NCBI GenBank assembly: GCA_012839385.1
Contig: DUNL01000158.1
Coordinates: 1 to 32,748, forward strand
Direction of reading: 5' to 3'
Source of the DNA: Clostridiaceae bacterium
GTDB taxonomy: Bacteria; Bacillota; Clostridia; Saccharofermentanales; DTU023
Length of the DNA stretch: 32,748 bases
This document shows positions 16,467 to 25,888 of this stretch, one piece after another. How positions within the stretch are numbered: the first letter of the stretch is position 1; each line of letters begins with the position of its first letter. The translations under genes were made by a program, and so were the position numbers. The notes beneath the pieces are model-generated. The model was not told the origin of the DNA and made no database searches. It saw only the letters and a list, made by a program, of their open reading frames with translations.

Positions 16467-17201
16467 TTAGTTATTCTCAAATGGTATTGTTTCTTTGAGA
16501 TGACCGTAGACAAGAATACGTAGATCTCCCTGCTTTATTTCCTTCGTATCGCGAAGGGGAGTACAGCTGACAATAATAATTCTCTTATCATCAGTTGGCT
16601 CCGTGATTTTCTCCATTAACTGGGAAGGCTTAATATCAATACTTCTATCAAATTCGTAGATATAAGCGTTTTTACTGGAGATTACGATAATTTCATCTCC
16701 CTTTCTTAATTCACCAATATGATGCAGATACTGCTTTGTGCGAAAACCTCTATGTCCAAAGAGTACGAAATTACCTACTTCGCCCATCTGGGCTGAAGGT
16801 CTGTAATGGCCAACAGAGACACGCAGAGTATTAAGAGTCGCTTCGTCCGCGATAGGCATGGAAAGATTAATAGCCGGAATATCCAGACGTCCGTAAGTTC
16901 TAACTCTAACAAATTCTTTAGCGGAATCTTGTTCCTCAGAATCCGGTCTGGCAAATTCTTCCCAGGCCTCGCCTGATACCTTGTAAGCGTCAGGCGCGAA
17001 AGTAACTTCTATTTCTTTAACAGGCGCGAGCTGCCCATCTTTACCACTACCATTCATAGACATTTCGTCAAGAATATCACGCATTTTATTTCTCTGTAGA
17101 TAGTTTTGGTAATATGGCTTTATCAACAGGTAAAGACCGGACAAGAGGAGCGCCACAGCAACGATATTAAGGATTGTGTTGGCAGTTCGTTTTCTTTTCA
17201 T
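16467..17201 (-). CDS. Membrane-anchored sortase
   Basis: Transpeptidase that links surface proteins to the wall or to each other. The 244-residue protein has an N-terminal membrane helix (about 8-28), a linker and a sortase beta barrel. The active site is complete: His 150 in FGHRG, Cys 213 in IVSCTP and Arg 228 in DLRIL. GHYRPSAQMGEVGN resembles class D/E-type sortases. No substrate with an LPxTG-like signal appears in the window, so it may be a housekeeping enzyme or act on proteins encoded elsewhere. The ATG start has only a weak GGA upstream. It is convergent with the YdbC-like gene and divergent from the TPR gene. Confidence 0.88.
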   Translation of the reverse strand: MKRKRTANTILNIVAVALLLSGLYLLIKPYYQNYLQRNKMRDILDEMSMNGSGKDGQLAPVKEIEVTFAPDAYKVSGEAWEEFARPDSEEQDSAKEFVRVRTYGRLDIPAINLSMPIADEATLNTLRVSVGHYRPSAQMGEVGNFVLFGHRGFRTKQYLHHIGELRKGDEIIVISSKNAYIYEFDRSIDIKPSQLMEKITEPTDDKRIIIVSCTPLRDTKEIKQGDLRILVYGHLKETIPFENN

Positions 17202-17240
17202 TACTTTTTCCGCTACAGTTTCTATATTTTTACAGATATT

Positions 17241-17249
17241 ATTTTATCA
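17241..17249 (-). promoter_or_regulatory. Extended -10 promoter of the sortase gene
   Basis: On the minus strand the bases read TGA TAAAAT, one mismatch from the extended consensus. The start site would be near 17234, about 33 bases before the ATG at 17201. No clear -35. Confidence 0.4.
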
Positions 17250-17341
17250 TATATAGCATTTAATATGGCGATGCTTGCAAAAGTACAAATAGATTGTTAA
17301 TCTCTCTAACAAATAAAATGTTATAAGGAAAGGCTTACTAA

Positions 17342-18205
17342 ATGTCACCGGGTATTTCTTCTAAAAATGATGGAGTTAACGGGACACTGATGTCGGAGAT
17401 AGCGCAGACAGAAATGCTGTTGAGTTCCGGCAAATGGTATCAGGCTTTGGAAAAAACGGAGCAAGCGTTACAGACTTATCGAAATCAGACAGATCTGTTA
17501 TGGCTTCACGCCCGAGCTGCTGAAATAGGTGGTCTCACAGCCGTAGCGCTCAAGGATTATAGTAAGTTGCGAAGATTGTTACCTGATGATATGGATATTC
17601 TATATGATCTGGCCGACTTACAACTTTCGCTAGGCTATGTGGATGACTCATTACGCTTGATAGATCAGGGGCTGAGTCGTGTTGACAGTTCCATTGAGTG
17701 GATGGCGCTGAAGAGCATGGCTCTAAGTAAGTTGGGCAGACTAGAAGAAGCCTTGACATTGTTAGAGCAAGCTCTTGAGATTAAGCCTACAGATCCGTAT
17801 CTTCTCACTGAGGCCGCGGCTCTTTATTATTTACAAGGAGATACTGAAGGAGCTTTCAGCAGTGTCGAAGAAGCTCTAAGGGCAGATCCGCGCTACGCGG
17901 ACGCTTGGTGCCAACAAGCGTTGTTGTTCTTGTCCTCAGGTGATATGCGCGAAGCCGAGAATTCATTCCGCATCTCGACAAAATATAATCCTCAACTTAT
18001 CTCTGCCTGGATTGGTCTGGGACAAGTTTATTTATGCCTGGATGAGCCTGAATTGGCCAAATCATGTTTTAAGGAAGTAATATCGATTAACCCTTATGAT
18101 CTGGAAGCGTGCCAAGGCATGGCGGCTGTCTATCGCTATCTAGGCGAGTCCGCTGCCGAACTGGACTGGCTTGAGCGAGCGGCGCGTCTAGAGGCTCAGG
18201 ATTGA
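17342..18205 (+). CDS. Tetratricopeptide repeat protein
   Basis: A 287-residue soluble protein built of about seven helical TPR units from residue 20 to the end, seen in repeats such as ALTLLEQALEIKPTDPYL and AFSSVEEALRADPRYADAW. TPR proteins are protein-binding scaffolds; no catalytic domain or membrane segment is present, so no specific role can be assigned. The ATG at 17342 follows AAGGAAAGG. A possible promoter is TTGCAA (17275-17280), 17 bases, TAATCT (17298-17303) preceded by TGT. htpG starts 123 bases downstream, so a role in proteostasis is possible but unproven. Confidence 0.8.
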   Translation: MSPGISSKNDGVNGTLMSEIAQTEMLLSSGKWYQALEKTEQALQTYRNQTDLLWLHARAAEIGGLTAVALKDYSKLRRLLPDDMDILYDLADLQLSLGYVDDSLRLIDQGLSRVDSSIEWMALKSMALSKLGRLEEALTLLEQALEIKPTDPYLLTEAAALYYLQGDTEGAFSSVEEALRADPRYADAWCQQALLFLSSGDMREAENSFRISTKYNPQLISAWIGLGQVYLCLDEPELAKSCFKEVISINPYDLEACQGMAAVYRYLGESAAELDWLERAARLEAQD

Positions 18206-18289
18206 GACGATATTTAAAGAACAGTCTTGATTTTCAAAATAATATAATTTCTTTTGTTATTATGGTATATGTGATTCGCGAACAAAATG

Positions 18290-18318
18290 TTTCACTCACG
18301 ACATCTCTGTGATTGAAA
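18290..18318 (+). promoter_or_regulatory. Imperfect inverted repeat over the htpG ribosome site
   Basis: TTTCACTCA (18290-18298) and TGATTGAAA (18310-18318) pair at eight of nine positions around an 11-base loop. The right arm runs into the AAAGGA ribosome site of htpG, so as RNA it could partly hide the site. It is not a CIRCE element (different arms and spacing). Confidence 0.35.
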
Positions 18319-18328
18319 GGATGAAATA

Positions 18329-20197
18329 ATGGAGACAAAAAAAGGACAAATTCAAGTAAGTACCGAGAATATTTTCCCGATTATAAGACAATGGTTATAT
18401 TCTGATCGCGATATATTTCTCAGAGAATTAATCTCTAACGCCGCAGACGCTTTATCCAAGCTAAGACAGTTATCTCATATGGGGGAACTTGAGCTTAGTG
18501 AAGAAGAGGAGCTCAGGATCGAGATACGCCTCAATGAGAATGAGGGTAAGCTCATGATCTTAGACAATGGAATCGGCATGACATCTGAGGAAGTAGATAA
18601 ATATATTAACCAGATCGCTTATTCGGGCATGAACGATTTTGTGACCCAGTACCAAAAGCACGGAGCTGAAGATGCCGGCTTTATAGGTCATTTCGGTCTA
18701 GGATTTTATTCAGCTTTTATGGTTGCTGATAGCGTCGTGATTGATAGTCTGTCCTGGCAAGAGACGGCAAAGCCGGTCAAGTGGCATAGCGAGGAGGGTA
18801 TTGACTATCAAATGTCAGCAAGTCAAAAAGCCTCACGCGGAACCTCCATTACTCTGACCTTAACCGCAGAAGACAAAAGTTGGCTGACAGTGGACAAGTT
18901 GAAACAGATCATAGACAAATATGGACGTTTCCTCGCTTGGCCGATTTATTTTACTAAAGTTGATGAGACGAACGCTGAAGCATTAAGTACAGTAGACATG
19001 TCTACTGATAAGCCCACTCCAGGTGAGGCTGTAAACATAGTTGATCCGCTCTGGCTAGAAGTACCCAGCCAGGTCACAGATCAAGAGTATATTGATTTCT
19101 ATAAGGAAACATTCCACAGTGTCCAGGTACCTCTATTCTGGGTACATCTTAATATGGATTACCCCTTCAGATTAAAGGGTATTTTATATTTTCCTCAAGT
19201 AGGCAACCGCTTTCAGACACTGGGAGGCAGAATCCTGGTCTTTTACAATCAGGTCTTTGTATCCGACAATGTAAAAGAAATTATCCCGGAATATCTTTTC
19301 CTACTACAAGGAGTACTCGATTGTCCGGATCTCCCCCTTAATGTTTCAAGAAGTTTCCTCCAAAATGATCCCAATATGCGCAGATTGTCTCAACATATTG
19401 TTCGTAAAGTTGCTGACAGATTGAATAAACTATTTAAGGAAGATCGAGAATACTATGAACAGGTATGGCCAAAAATTAGCGTCTTTGTTAAATACGGCAT
19501 CCTGTCTGATCCTAAATTCTATGACAGCGTCAAGTCCTCGCTGATTTTCGCCACTACAGATAACAAATATATTTCAGAGCAAGAACTGGGAGAAGGTAAA
19601 GTTCTCTACACTCCTGCCGCAGACCAGTTAGCCCTATATACCAGGCTGGCGACAGAGCAAGGCCAGCCGGTACTGATCATGGATCAAGAAATTGATGTTC
19701 CCTTAATGTCTTTCTTGGAATATCATGGCTCCGGTCAACGAAGATTTGTCAGAGTAGACTCAGATTTTTCCGCAACTGAGGACAAAGAACTAAGCAAGTT
19801 AATTAAATTATTTCCTCTTGCAGGCGAACTGAAGATATCAGGTATAAAGATAGCGTCATTAGGTGAAGAAGCGCCACCCGCGGTTTTACATGAAGCTGAA
19901 GAGAAGCGGCGCATACGAGAGATTTCGCAACAGATGGGGTTGGAGCAACAAATGGCTGACGAGATTAAAGAAAAGCTAGAAACAGTTGAAATTGATCTTG
20001 TACTCAACGAGGATTCCAGGCTCACCAGTCGTTTCTTGCGGATAGCTGAGCTTCCTGACAGAGAGGATACCGCGAAGACCCTGGCCGCGTATATTTTTGA
20101 CCTGACCAAACTGGCTCAAGGAGTCTTGTCCGGGAATGAGCTGGCGGATTTTATTGATAAATCTGCTCGACTTGCCGAACAAGCTCTCAGTGAATAA
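18329..20197 (+). CDS. htpG: Molecular chaperone HtpG (Hsp90)
   Basis: Cytoplasmic ATP-dependent Hsp90 chaperone acting late in client folding, often with DnaK/DnaJ. The 622-residue protein has the GHKL ATPase motifs ELISNAADAL (near 33), DNGIGMT (near 80) and GHFGLGFYSAFMVA (near 115), then middle and dimerisation domains; the length is normal. ATG at 18329 with AAAGGA 7 bases upstream. The upstream region contains an A/T-rich stretch with TATAAT at 18243-18248 but no well-spaced -35. purL follows 29 bases later on the same strand with no terminator between. Confidence 0.97.
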   Translation: METKKGQIQVSTENIFPIIRQWLYSDRDIFLRELISNAADALSKLRQLSHMGELELSEEEELRIEIRLNENEGKLMILDNGIGMTSEEVDKYINQIAYSGMNDFVTQYQKHGAEDAGFIGHFGLGFYSAFMVADSVVIDSLSWQETAKPVKWHSEEGIDYQMSASQKASRGTSITLTLTAEDKSWLTVDKLKQIIDKYGRFLAWPIYFTKVDETNAEALSTVDMSTDKPTPGEAVNIVDPLWLEVPSQVTDQEYIDFYKETFHSVQVPLFWVHLNMDYPFRLKGILYFPQVGNRFQTLGGRILVFYNQVFVSDNVKEIIPEYLFLLQGVLDCPDLPLNVSRSFLQNDPNMRRLSQHIVRKVADRLNKLFKEDREYYEQVWPKISVFVKYGILSDPKFYDSVKSSLIFATTDNKYISEQELGEGKVLYTPAADQLALYTRLATEQGQPVLIMDQEIDVPLMSFLEYHGSGQRRFVRVDSDFSATEDKELSKLIKLFPLAGELKISGIKIASLGEEAPPAVLHEAEEKRRIREISQQMGLEQQMADEIKEKLETVEIDLVLNEDSRLTSRFLRIAELPDREDTAKTLAAYIFDLTKLAQGVLSGNELADFIDKSARLAEQALSE

Positions 20198-20226
20198 GAT
20201 GTCACATTATTATTTAGGAGATAAAA

Positions 20227-23200
20227 ATGGATAACGGAAACGGATCTGTCTCTCTACGACGCTTTTATATTACCAAGCGGCCTGATCTTGATACTTGTGA
20301 GCAGTCGCTAAAGAATGATCTTACTGATTTTGTGAATATTAAAGGACTACAAAATATTGTCGCCCTTCTTCGCGCAGATTTTGATCAGCTTACGGATTAT
20401 GAAGCCGAGCGGATATTATCTTTACTGGTTGATCCTGCTCAAGATCTCCATATAAGAACTCTTGCCTCGGGCGGCCCCGATCTGGTAGCAGCTAAACTTG
20501 ACTTTCCCTCTTATGAGTTGGTTGTAGAACCTGTCGCCGGGCAATACGATCAGCGAGCGGATATGGCAACCCAGATGGCACAAATTGTCTTAGAAAAGGA
20601 TATTGTACCTGTTAGAACAGCGGTTCACTACTTGTTCTACGGTGACTTGACAGATATTGATAGAGAAAGAATTAAGAGATGGCTAATCAATCCGGTAGAA
20701 AGTGAAGAGGGGGTAGTCGATCTACCAGAGACCACACAACGTGTTTTTGATAAGGTATCTGATATTACGGTTTATAACGGCTTTATAGAGCTCTCGCCGC
20801 AAGAATTGATGTCTTTCTTAAGTAAGCAACAACTGGCTATGACTATAGATGACCTAAGTCATATACAAGAATATTTTCGTTCTCTCAGACGCGATCCTAC
20901 TGAAACGGAGATAAAAGTACTCGATACCTATTGGTCAGATCACTGTCGCCATACTACCTTTAACACTGAACTGAACACAGTGTCTTTTCCCCCAGATATA
21001 GATAATGAATTTAAGTCTCATCTGGCGAATAGTTGGCAGAGATATTTAGACTGGCATAGGCATTTTGATCAATTAAAGCAACAAGAGAGTGCCCCGACAT
21101 TAATGGATATTGCTACCATAGCCACTAAGATTTTGCAGGAAAAAATCGGCTTGTCCGATTTGGATCAATCTGAAGAAATAAATGCCTGTAGTATTAAAGT
21201 CCCTGTAGAACTTCAAGGAAATGAGAGCGAAGTCCTCCTGATGTTCAAGAATGAGACTCACAATCACCCTACAGAAATTGAACCTTTCGGTGGTGCAGGA
21301 ACATGTCTGGGTGGAGCGATTAGAGATCCCTTGTCCGGTAGAGCATATGCCTACCAGGCCATGAGAGTATCCGGGGGAGCAGATCCCAGACAAGATTATG
21401 ACCGGACACTGCCGGGCAAACTTCCCCAGAGACAAATCGCCAGACTAGCTAGTTTGGGCTATAGTTCATATGGTAATGAAATAGGTATCGCGGCAGGTCA
21501 TGTGGCTGAATTTTATCATCCCGGTTTCGCGGCTAAGAGATTGGAAGCCGGAGCAATTCTGGCGGCGGTCCCTTCCGAACAAGTTAGGCGCTACCGTCCT
21601 CGTCCGAATGATGTTGTAATTCTGGTCGGCGGCAAAACCGGTAGAGATGGTATTGGTGGGGCCACAGGTTCTTCACAAAGCCATCATCAGACCTCGCATA
21701 AACAGAGCGCGGCAGAAGTGCAGAAGGGGAATCCGGCGTTAGAAAGGAATTTGCAACGTCTTTTTAGGAATCCAGAACTGTCCAGACTCATTCGACGTTG
21801 TAACGACTTTGGCGCCGGCGGTGTAGCGGTAGCTATAGGAGAGTTATCCGAGGGGCTTTTAATTAATTTAGACTTAGTGCCTTTAAAATATGAGGGCTTA
21901 AACGGCACTGAGATCGCTCTTTCAGAATCTCAGGAGCGGATGGCAGTAGTAGTATCTAAACAGGATGCTGACAGTTTCCTAGCCCATGCTGCCGAAGAGA
22001 ATCTGGAAGCTACTATTGTGGCCACCGTTACCGAGGAGCCTGTATTAAAGATGATTTGGCGTGGTCAAACTATTGTTGAGCTAGAACGTTCATTCCTAGA
22101 TACCAACGGAGCCACCCAAAGAGCGGATGCCTTTTTTAGTCCATCACGAGCCGCGGACTGGTTCGTGAGTCCAGCCTCCCACGGTAGCTTTACCGAACAG
22201 CTTCTAGCAGTCCTGTCTGATCTTAATAATTGCTCGCGGAAAGGGCTAATAGAGCGTTTTGACAGCACGATTGGTTCGGGGACTGTCTTGCTACCTTTGG
22301 GTGGCAAAACTCAACTAACACCGGAAATGGGTATGGCTTCTTTAATCCCGGTAGCCGCGGGTGAAAGCTCAGAAACAGCTTCTCTGATGACCTGCGGTTA
22401 TGATCCTTATCTGGCGGAAGCAAGTCCCTATCATGGTGGTTACTTCGCGGTGTTAACAGCCTTGAGCAAGATCCTCAGCATGGGTGGTGATCCCTTTTCC
22501 GCTCGTCTCAGCCTGCAGGAATACTTTGGTAAGGTAACGAACCGGGAAACCTGGGGCAAGCCTCTGACCGCATTATTAGGCGCCTTCGACGCTATATTGG
22601 ACTTCGGCACGCCGGCTATCGGAGGCAAGGACAGTATGTCCGGCACTTATGAGGATTTACATGTACCGCCCTCACTAATCGCCTTTGCCGTAGCTACTAC
22701 TTCCGCGCGTAAAGTAGTTTCCGCTACTTTCCGTCATGCAAATATGAAAGTTTACAGTTTCTCAGTGCCGCTTAACAGCTCTTATCTGGTAAATATTGAG
22801 GCTTGGCGGCAACGGCTAGTCTTTATCCGCGATCTAATGCGGGAAAATAAAGTCATTAATGCCGCGACTGTTGATGGTGGGGGACTCGCTGTCGCGATAT
22901 TGAAATCTCTGTGGGGAGAAGCTTTAGGTTTCAAATTCGCGTCGGAGCCTATGCCTGATTTATTTGCCCCGGCGCCGGGCAGTCTCTTAGTAAGTTTCAC
23001 AGAAGATGTGCTGGAAAAAGATATCGTTGAGGCTGGTGGAGTTCTCTTAGGACTAACTACGAATGACAAAATGGTTGTAAAAGATGATGAGGGTATCAGT
23101 CTGGGAGAGCTTCTCGAGGCCTGGATTATGCCTTTAGATGAGATTTATCCTTTATCCACTTATAAGACGAAGGCGTTCGCTCTTCTTGCTGATAGTGACT

Positions 23201-24024
23201 TGGAACCTAAGTCATGTACCACCGGACCGGCGATTGTTCTTGGAGATAAAAAACCTCAAGTCTTGATTCCGGTATTACCGGGTACCAATAGTGAAGATGA
23301 TTTAGCACAGGCCTTCCGCCAGGCCGGAGCTGAGACAGAGCTGTTAATCTTTAAAAATCGTAATTCCGATGATATTAAGCACAGTCTCCAACAGCTGGCT
23401 AAGAGGATAGTAGATTCACAGATTTTGGTGTTCGCGGGGGCCTCTCCGGGTATAGCTCATTCCGTCTTCAGCACTGAGCAGGTCGCTGAGGCCGTAATGA
23501 ACATGTTAAATGACTCACAAAAATTGATACTTGGTACAGGTAGAGGTTTCGCGGAATTGTTACAACTGGGTTTACTTCCACATGGGGAAATTAGAGCGAG
23601 AAAAATTTCTGATCCAACTTTGGCTTTGAATGCCAGGGGTGACTTCATATCAAGAACTGTTACTACCAAATACATGAACGCGAAATCCCCCTGGCTACAA
23701 TTATTTATGCCGGATCAACTAGACAGAGTACCAATAGCAGGTAACAAGGGGAGACTAGTTATTCCTTTAGACACATTGGATCACCTCATGTCTCAAGAGC
23801 AGATAGCATTTTGTTATGCAGATAATCAAGGGCAACCGACCGGATTTGAGCCTTGGAATCCAACGGGTTCTGTTTTAGGAATTGAGGGTTTGATTAGTCC
23901 CGATGGTAGGATTTTAGGAAAATTCGGGTTGAGTGAGCGCTATCGACACATGATTTCCCAAAATGATGCCACTATTCACGGCCAACCACTATTCCTAAGT
24001 GCTGTTAAATGGCTAGTGGATTGA
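20227..24024 (+). CDS. purL: FGAM synthase PurL, single-chain clostridial type, with a degenerate glutaminase domain
   Basis: Makes FGAM from FGAR, ATP and an amide nitrogen in purine synthesis. The 1265-residue protein is the fused form of Clostridia and bifidobacteria. The synthetase is intact: DTYWSDHCRHTTF (233-245), NETHNHPTEIEPFGG (from 342), GRDGIGGATGSS, RCNDFGAGGVAV and GGKDSMSG (799). The C-terminal class I glutaminase domain (about 1010-1265) keeps the fold landmarks PGTN, LGLLP and NPTGS, but the Cys of LGICNGFQ is Gly 1105 (LGTGRGFA), HGEGR is GNKGR (1172-1176), and the GHSER His is Leu 1235 (GLSER). It thus probably cannot hydrolyse glutamine itself. The ATG has AGGAG upstream. 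No other pur gene is nearby. Confidence 0.95.
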   Translation: MDNGNGSVSLRRFYITKRPDLDTCEQSLKNDLTDFVNIKGLQNIVALLRADFDQLTDYEAERILSLLVDPAQDLHIRTLASGGPDLVAAKLDFPSYELVVEPVAGQYDQRADMATQMAQIVLEKDIVPVRTAVHYLFYGDLTDIDRERIKRWLINPVESEEGVVDLPETTQRVFDKVSDITVYNGFIELSPQELMSFLSKQQLAMTIDDLSHIQEYFRSLRRDPTETEIKVLDTYWSDHCRHTTFNTELNTVSFPPDIDNEFKSHLANSWQRYLDWHRHFDQLKQQESAPTLMDIATIATKILQEKIGLSDLDQSEEINACSIKVPVELQGNESEVLLMFKNETHNHPTEIEPFGGAGTCLGGAIRDPLSGRAYAYQAMRVSGGADPRQDYDRTLPGKLPQRQIARLASLGYSSYGNEIGIAAGHVAEFYHPGFAAKRLEAGAILAAVPSEQVRRYRPRPNDVVILVGGKTGRDGIGGATGSSQSHHQTSHKQSAAEVQKGNPALERNLQRLFRNPELSRLIRRCNDFGAGGVAVAIGELSEGLLINLDLVPLKYEGLNGTEIALSESQERMAVVVSKQDADSFLAHAAEENLEATIVATVTEEPVLKMIWRGQTIVELERSFLDTNGATQRADAFFSPSRAADWFVSPASHGSFTEQLLAVLSDLNNCSRKGLIERFDSTIGSGTVLLPLGGKTQLTPEMGMASLIPVAAGESSETASLMTCGYDPYLAEASPYHGGYFAVLTALSKILSMGGDPFSARLSLQEYFGKVTNRETWGKPLTALLGAFDAILDFGTPAIGGKDSMSGTYEDLHVPPSLIAFAVATTSARKVVSATFRHANMKVYSFSVPLNSSYLVNIEAWRQRLVFIRDLMRENKVINAATVDGGGLAVAILKSLWGEALGFKFASEPMPDLFAPAPGSLLVSFTEDVLEKDIVEAGGVLLGLTTNDKMVVKDDEGISLGELLEAWIMPLDEIYPLSTYKTKAFALLADSDLEPKSCTTGPAIVLGDKKPQVLIPVLPGTNSEDDLAQAFRQAGAETELLIFKNRNSDDIKHSLQQLAKRIVDSQILVFAGASPGIAHSVFSTEQVAEAVMNMLNDSQKLILGTGRGFAELLQLGLLPHGEIRARKISDPTLALNARGDFISRTVTTKYMNAKSPWLQLFMPDQLDRVPIAGNKGRLVIPLDTLDHLMSQEQIAFCYADNQGQPTGFEPWNPTGSVLGIEGLISPDGRILGKFGLSERYRHMISQNDATIHGQPLFLSAVKWLVD

Positions 24025-24049
24025 CATTATTTCCGCCCTCGGATAAAAT
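24021..24049 (+). promoter_or_regulatory. Strong promoter of the SH3-3D gene
   Basis: TTGACA (24021-24026) overlapping the purL stop codon, a 17-base spacer and TAAAAT (24044-24049). The start site would be near 24056, leaving a leader of about 74 bases. Confidence 0.65.
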
Positions 24050-24129
24050 ATATAAACTCATTAACTAATCCATGGATAATAATTTGTTATTAGGCCATGT
24101 TTTAGAGAAGAGGGTTAAACAAACTTATT

Positions 24130-25887
24130 ATGTTAAAAACTAAATTCGATAAACTGCTGGTAGCGGTTGCGGTAATACTATGCCTAATTGTAGTAGCAGT
24201 ATTCATTAGCGACCGCTTAAATCAATTGGCCCCGGCTCAGAACTTTGAACGCAAGCCTGTTCAAAATGATCAGAATGAAGAACATGTTTATCCAGAGTTG
24301 CAAGGAAGAAGAGGCTTACCTGATCTGACCGGTACTAAACAGAATGAAGATGATTTTGACGACAACGCGGATAGCAATGTGACCGAATCAGCTCCTGAGG
24401 CAGAAGATCAAGATGAAACGGTAACTGTATCAGAGGCGGAAACAGAGACAGCACCCCAAAATACCGATGAGCCGGTAGCGGTAGCGCCGGACACTGAAGT
24501 AAGTATGGAAATGTCTGACTGGAAAGATTGTGACCTGATTCGTTATACCGCTATGAATACCAGGCTTAGAGCCGCCCCCAGTTCTGATTACAATACCGGT
24601 ATTATTGACGTTCTACCCAGCGGTAGTAAGCTTAGAGTTAAAGCCCAAAATGACAGTTGGTCAAAAGTTGTTGACGAAAAGGGACGAGAAGGGTTCATGC
24701 TCTCGGAACTTCTGGTTAAGCGTTCTCCTGAAACATCAGCGAAGACAGAAAAAGTTAACCGTAGCAGATATGTCTCTACTAACTTGAGGATGCGCAAAAG
24801 TCCAAAACTGGATGGCGAATATATTCTGACTATTGATGCCGGCTCAGAGGTCAAGGAAATTTCTGTGCAGGGCGATTGGTCACTGGTGAGATACCTGGAT
24901 ATTGAAGGTTATGTCAATAATGAATACCTTACCTCGAAAAAACCTCAGGCAGCGCCTACAAGTCCTACCACTACAACAACAAAAGTTACAGCTAAAACTA
25001 CTAAGACTGTAGTTGCGAAGGAAACGAGCAAGGACCCCGCTCCAACGAAAACTACTGCCGACAATAAAGTACAATGGACTAACAAAAATAAGACTCTCTA
25101 TACTACAGTCAATCTAATAGTACGTTCAGGAGCCGGCACTAATTATTCGAAGCAAACAACATTGAACACCGGCGTGAAAGTTACACAGATCGCCTACAAT
25201 GGTACATGGTCTAAAATTACGCTCGCGGATGGTAGTGAAGGTTATGTGATGTCAAAATATCTATCACCTGATAAACCGGCTACACCAACCTCACCGCCAG
25301 TAACGGACGCTCCCGCTGAGGAAACGAAAAAAGAGAGCAAACCAGCTCCTAAAGCTCCTAAAATTACTGATCTGAAACTGATAAAACCTCGTGGTGGCTT
25401 TAACACCAAGGAATTCAGCTCAAAGTTCAATAAAAACGCGGCCAGAGCAAATATTAAAAAGTTACAGCCATTAATTAACAGGAATACCGGAAAAGCGGGT
25501 CGCACTTACAATAAATTCTCAATTGATTCCCAAGCCGGAACCATAACAATTGATGGCGTAACCTTGAAATTAAAAAGCGCGCAAGCGCAAACCCGCAGGA
25601 ATACCTGGTATGGATATGAACCGAATAACGGTCTGAAGAAGAGTACCGCCAGCGGTACACCTACTCAATTAGGTGTTATTGCTACACATCTCTGGGGCTA
25701 CGGTGAGAATATCCCCTTTGGAACTGTTCTCTTTGTTGAAGGCTACGGGATTGGCGTAGTAGCCGATGTAGGACGCCTGTCCAGCTGTGATATTGACCTA
25801 TGTGTTGATAACAATACCATTAATTCTCTCCTGGCCGGCGGTAAGTTGCGCAACAAAAGTCGTCGTGTCTGGTTTATTGAACCATAA
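24130..25887 (+). CDS. Membrane-anchored protein with three SH3 domains and a C-terminal 3D domain
   Basis: A 585-residue cell-envelope protein: a membrane anchor (8-27), an acidic linker, bacterial SH3 domains at about 138-198, 212-271 and 321-382, Thr/Lys- and Pro-rich linkers between them, and a 3D (MltA-like) domain at about 470-585. 3D domains occur in RpfB/YabE muralytic proteins. Two Asp are visible (546 in VADVG and 556 in CDID), but the first (AVDP in the family) is replaced by THLW at 519-522. Its position just before rsmA is that of yabE in Bacillus, with SH3 domains in place of the G5 domain. The nearest ribosome site, GAGGG, lies 15 bases before the ATG, which is loose spacing. 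Confidence 0.8.
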   Translation: MLKTKFDKLLVAVAVILCLIVVAVFISDRLNQLAPAQNFERKPVQNDQNEEHVYPELQGRRGLPDLTGTKQNEDDFDDNADSNVTESAPEAEDQDETVTVSEAETETAPQNTDEPVAVAPDTEVSMEMSDWKDCDLIRYTAMNTRLRAAPSSDYNTGIIDVLPSGSKLRVKAQNDSWSKVVDEKGREGFMLSELLVKRSPETSAKTEKVNRSRYVSTNLRMRKSPKLDGEYILTIDAGSEVKEISVQGDWSLVRYLDIEGYVNNEYLTSKKPQAAPTSPTTTTTKVTAKTTKTVVAKETSKDPAPTKTTADNKVQWTNKNKTLYTTVNLIVRSGAGTNYSKQTTLNTGVKVTQIAYNGTWSKITLADGSEGYVMSKYLSPDKPATPTSPPVTDAPAEETKKESKPAPKAPKITDLKLIKPRGGFNTKEFSSKFNKNAARANIKKLQPLINRNTGKAGRTYNKFSIDSQAGTITIDGVTLKLKSAQAQTRRNTWYGYEPNNGLKKSTASGTPTQLGVIATHLWGYGENIPFGTVLFVEGYGIGVVADVGRLSSCDIDLCVDNNTINSLLAGGKLRNKSRRVWFIEP

Positions 25888-25888
25888 G

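Noticed and set aside
18290-18318. CIRCE (HrcA) element before htpG
   Set aside because: The arms do not match TTAGCACTC/GAGTGCTAA and the spacer is 11 rather than 9.
25787-25888. An upstream start of rsmA inside the SH3-3D gene
   Set aside because: The extra 34 residues overlap a conserved part of the 3D domain and do not resemble RsmA.
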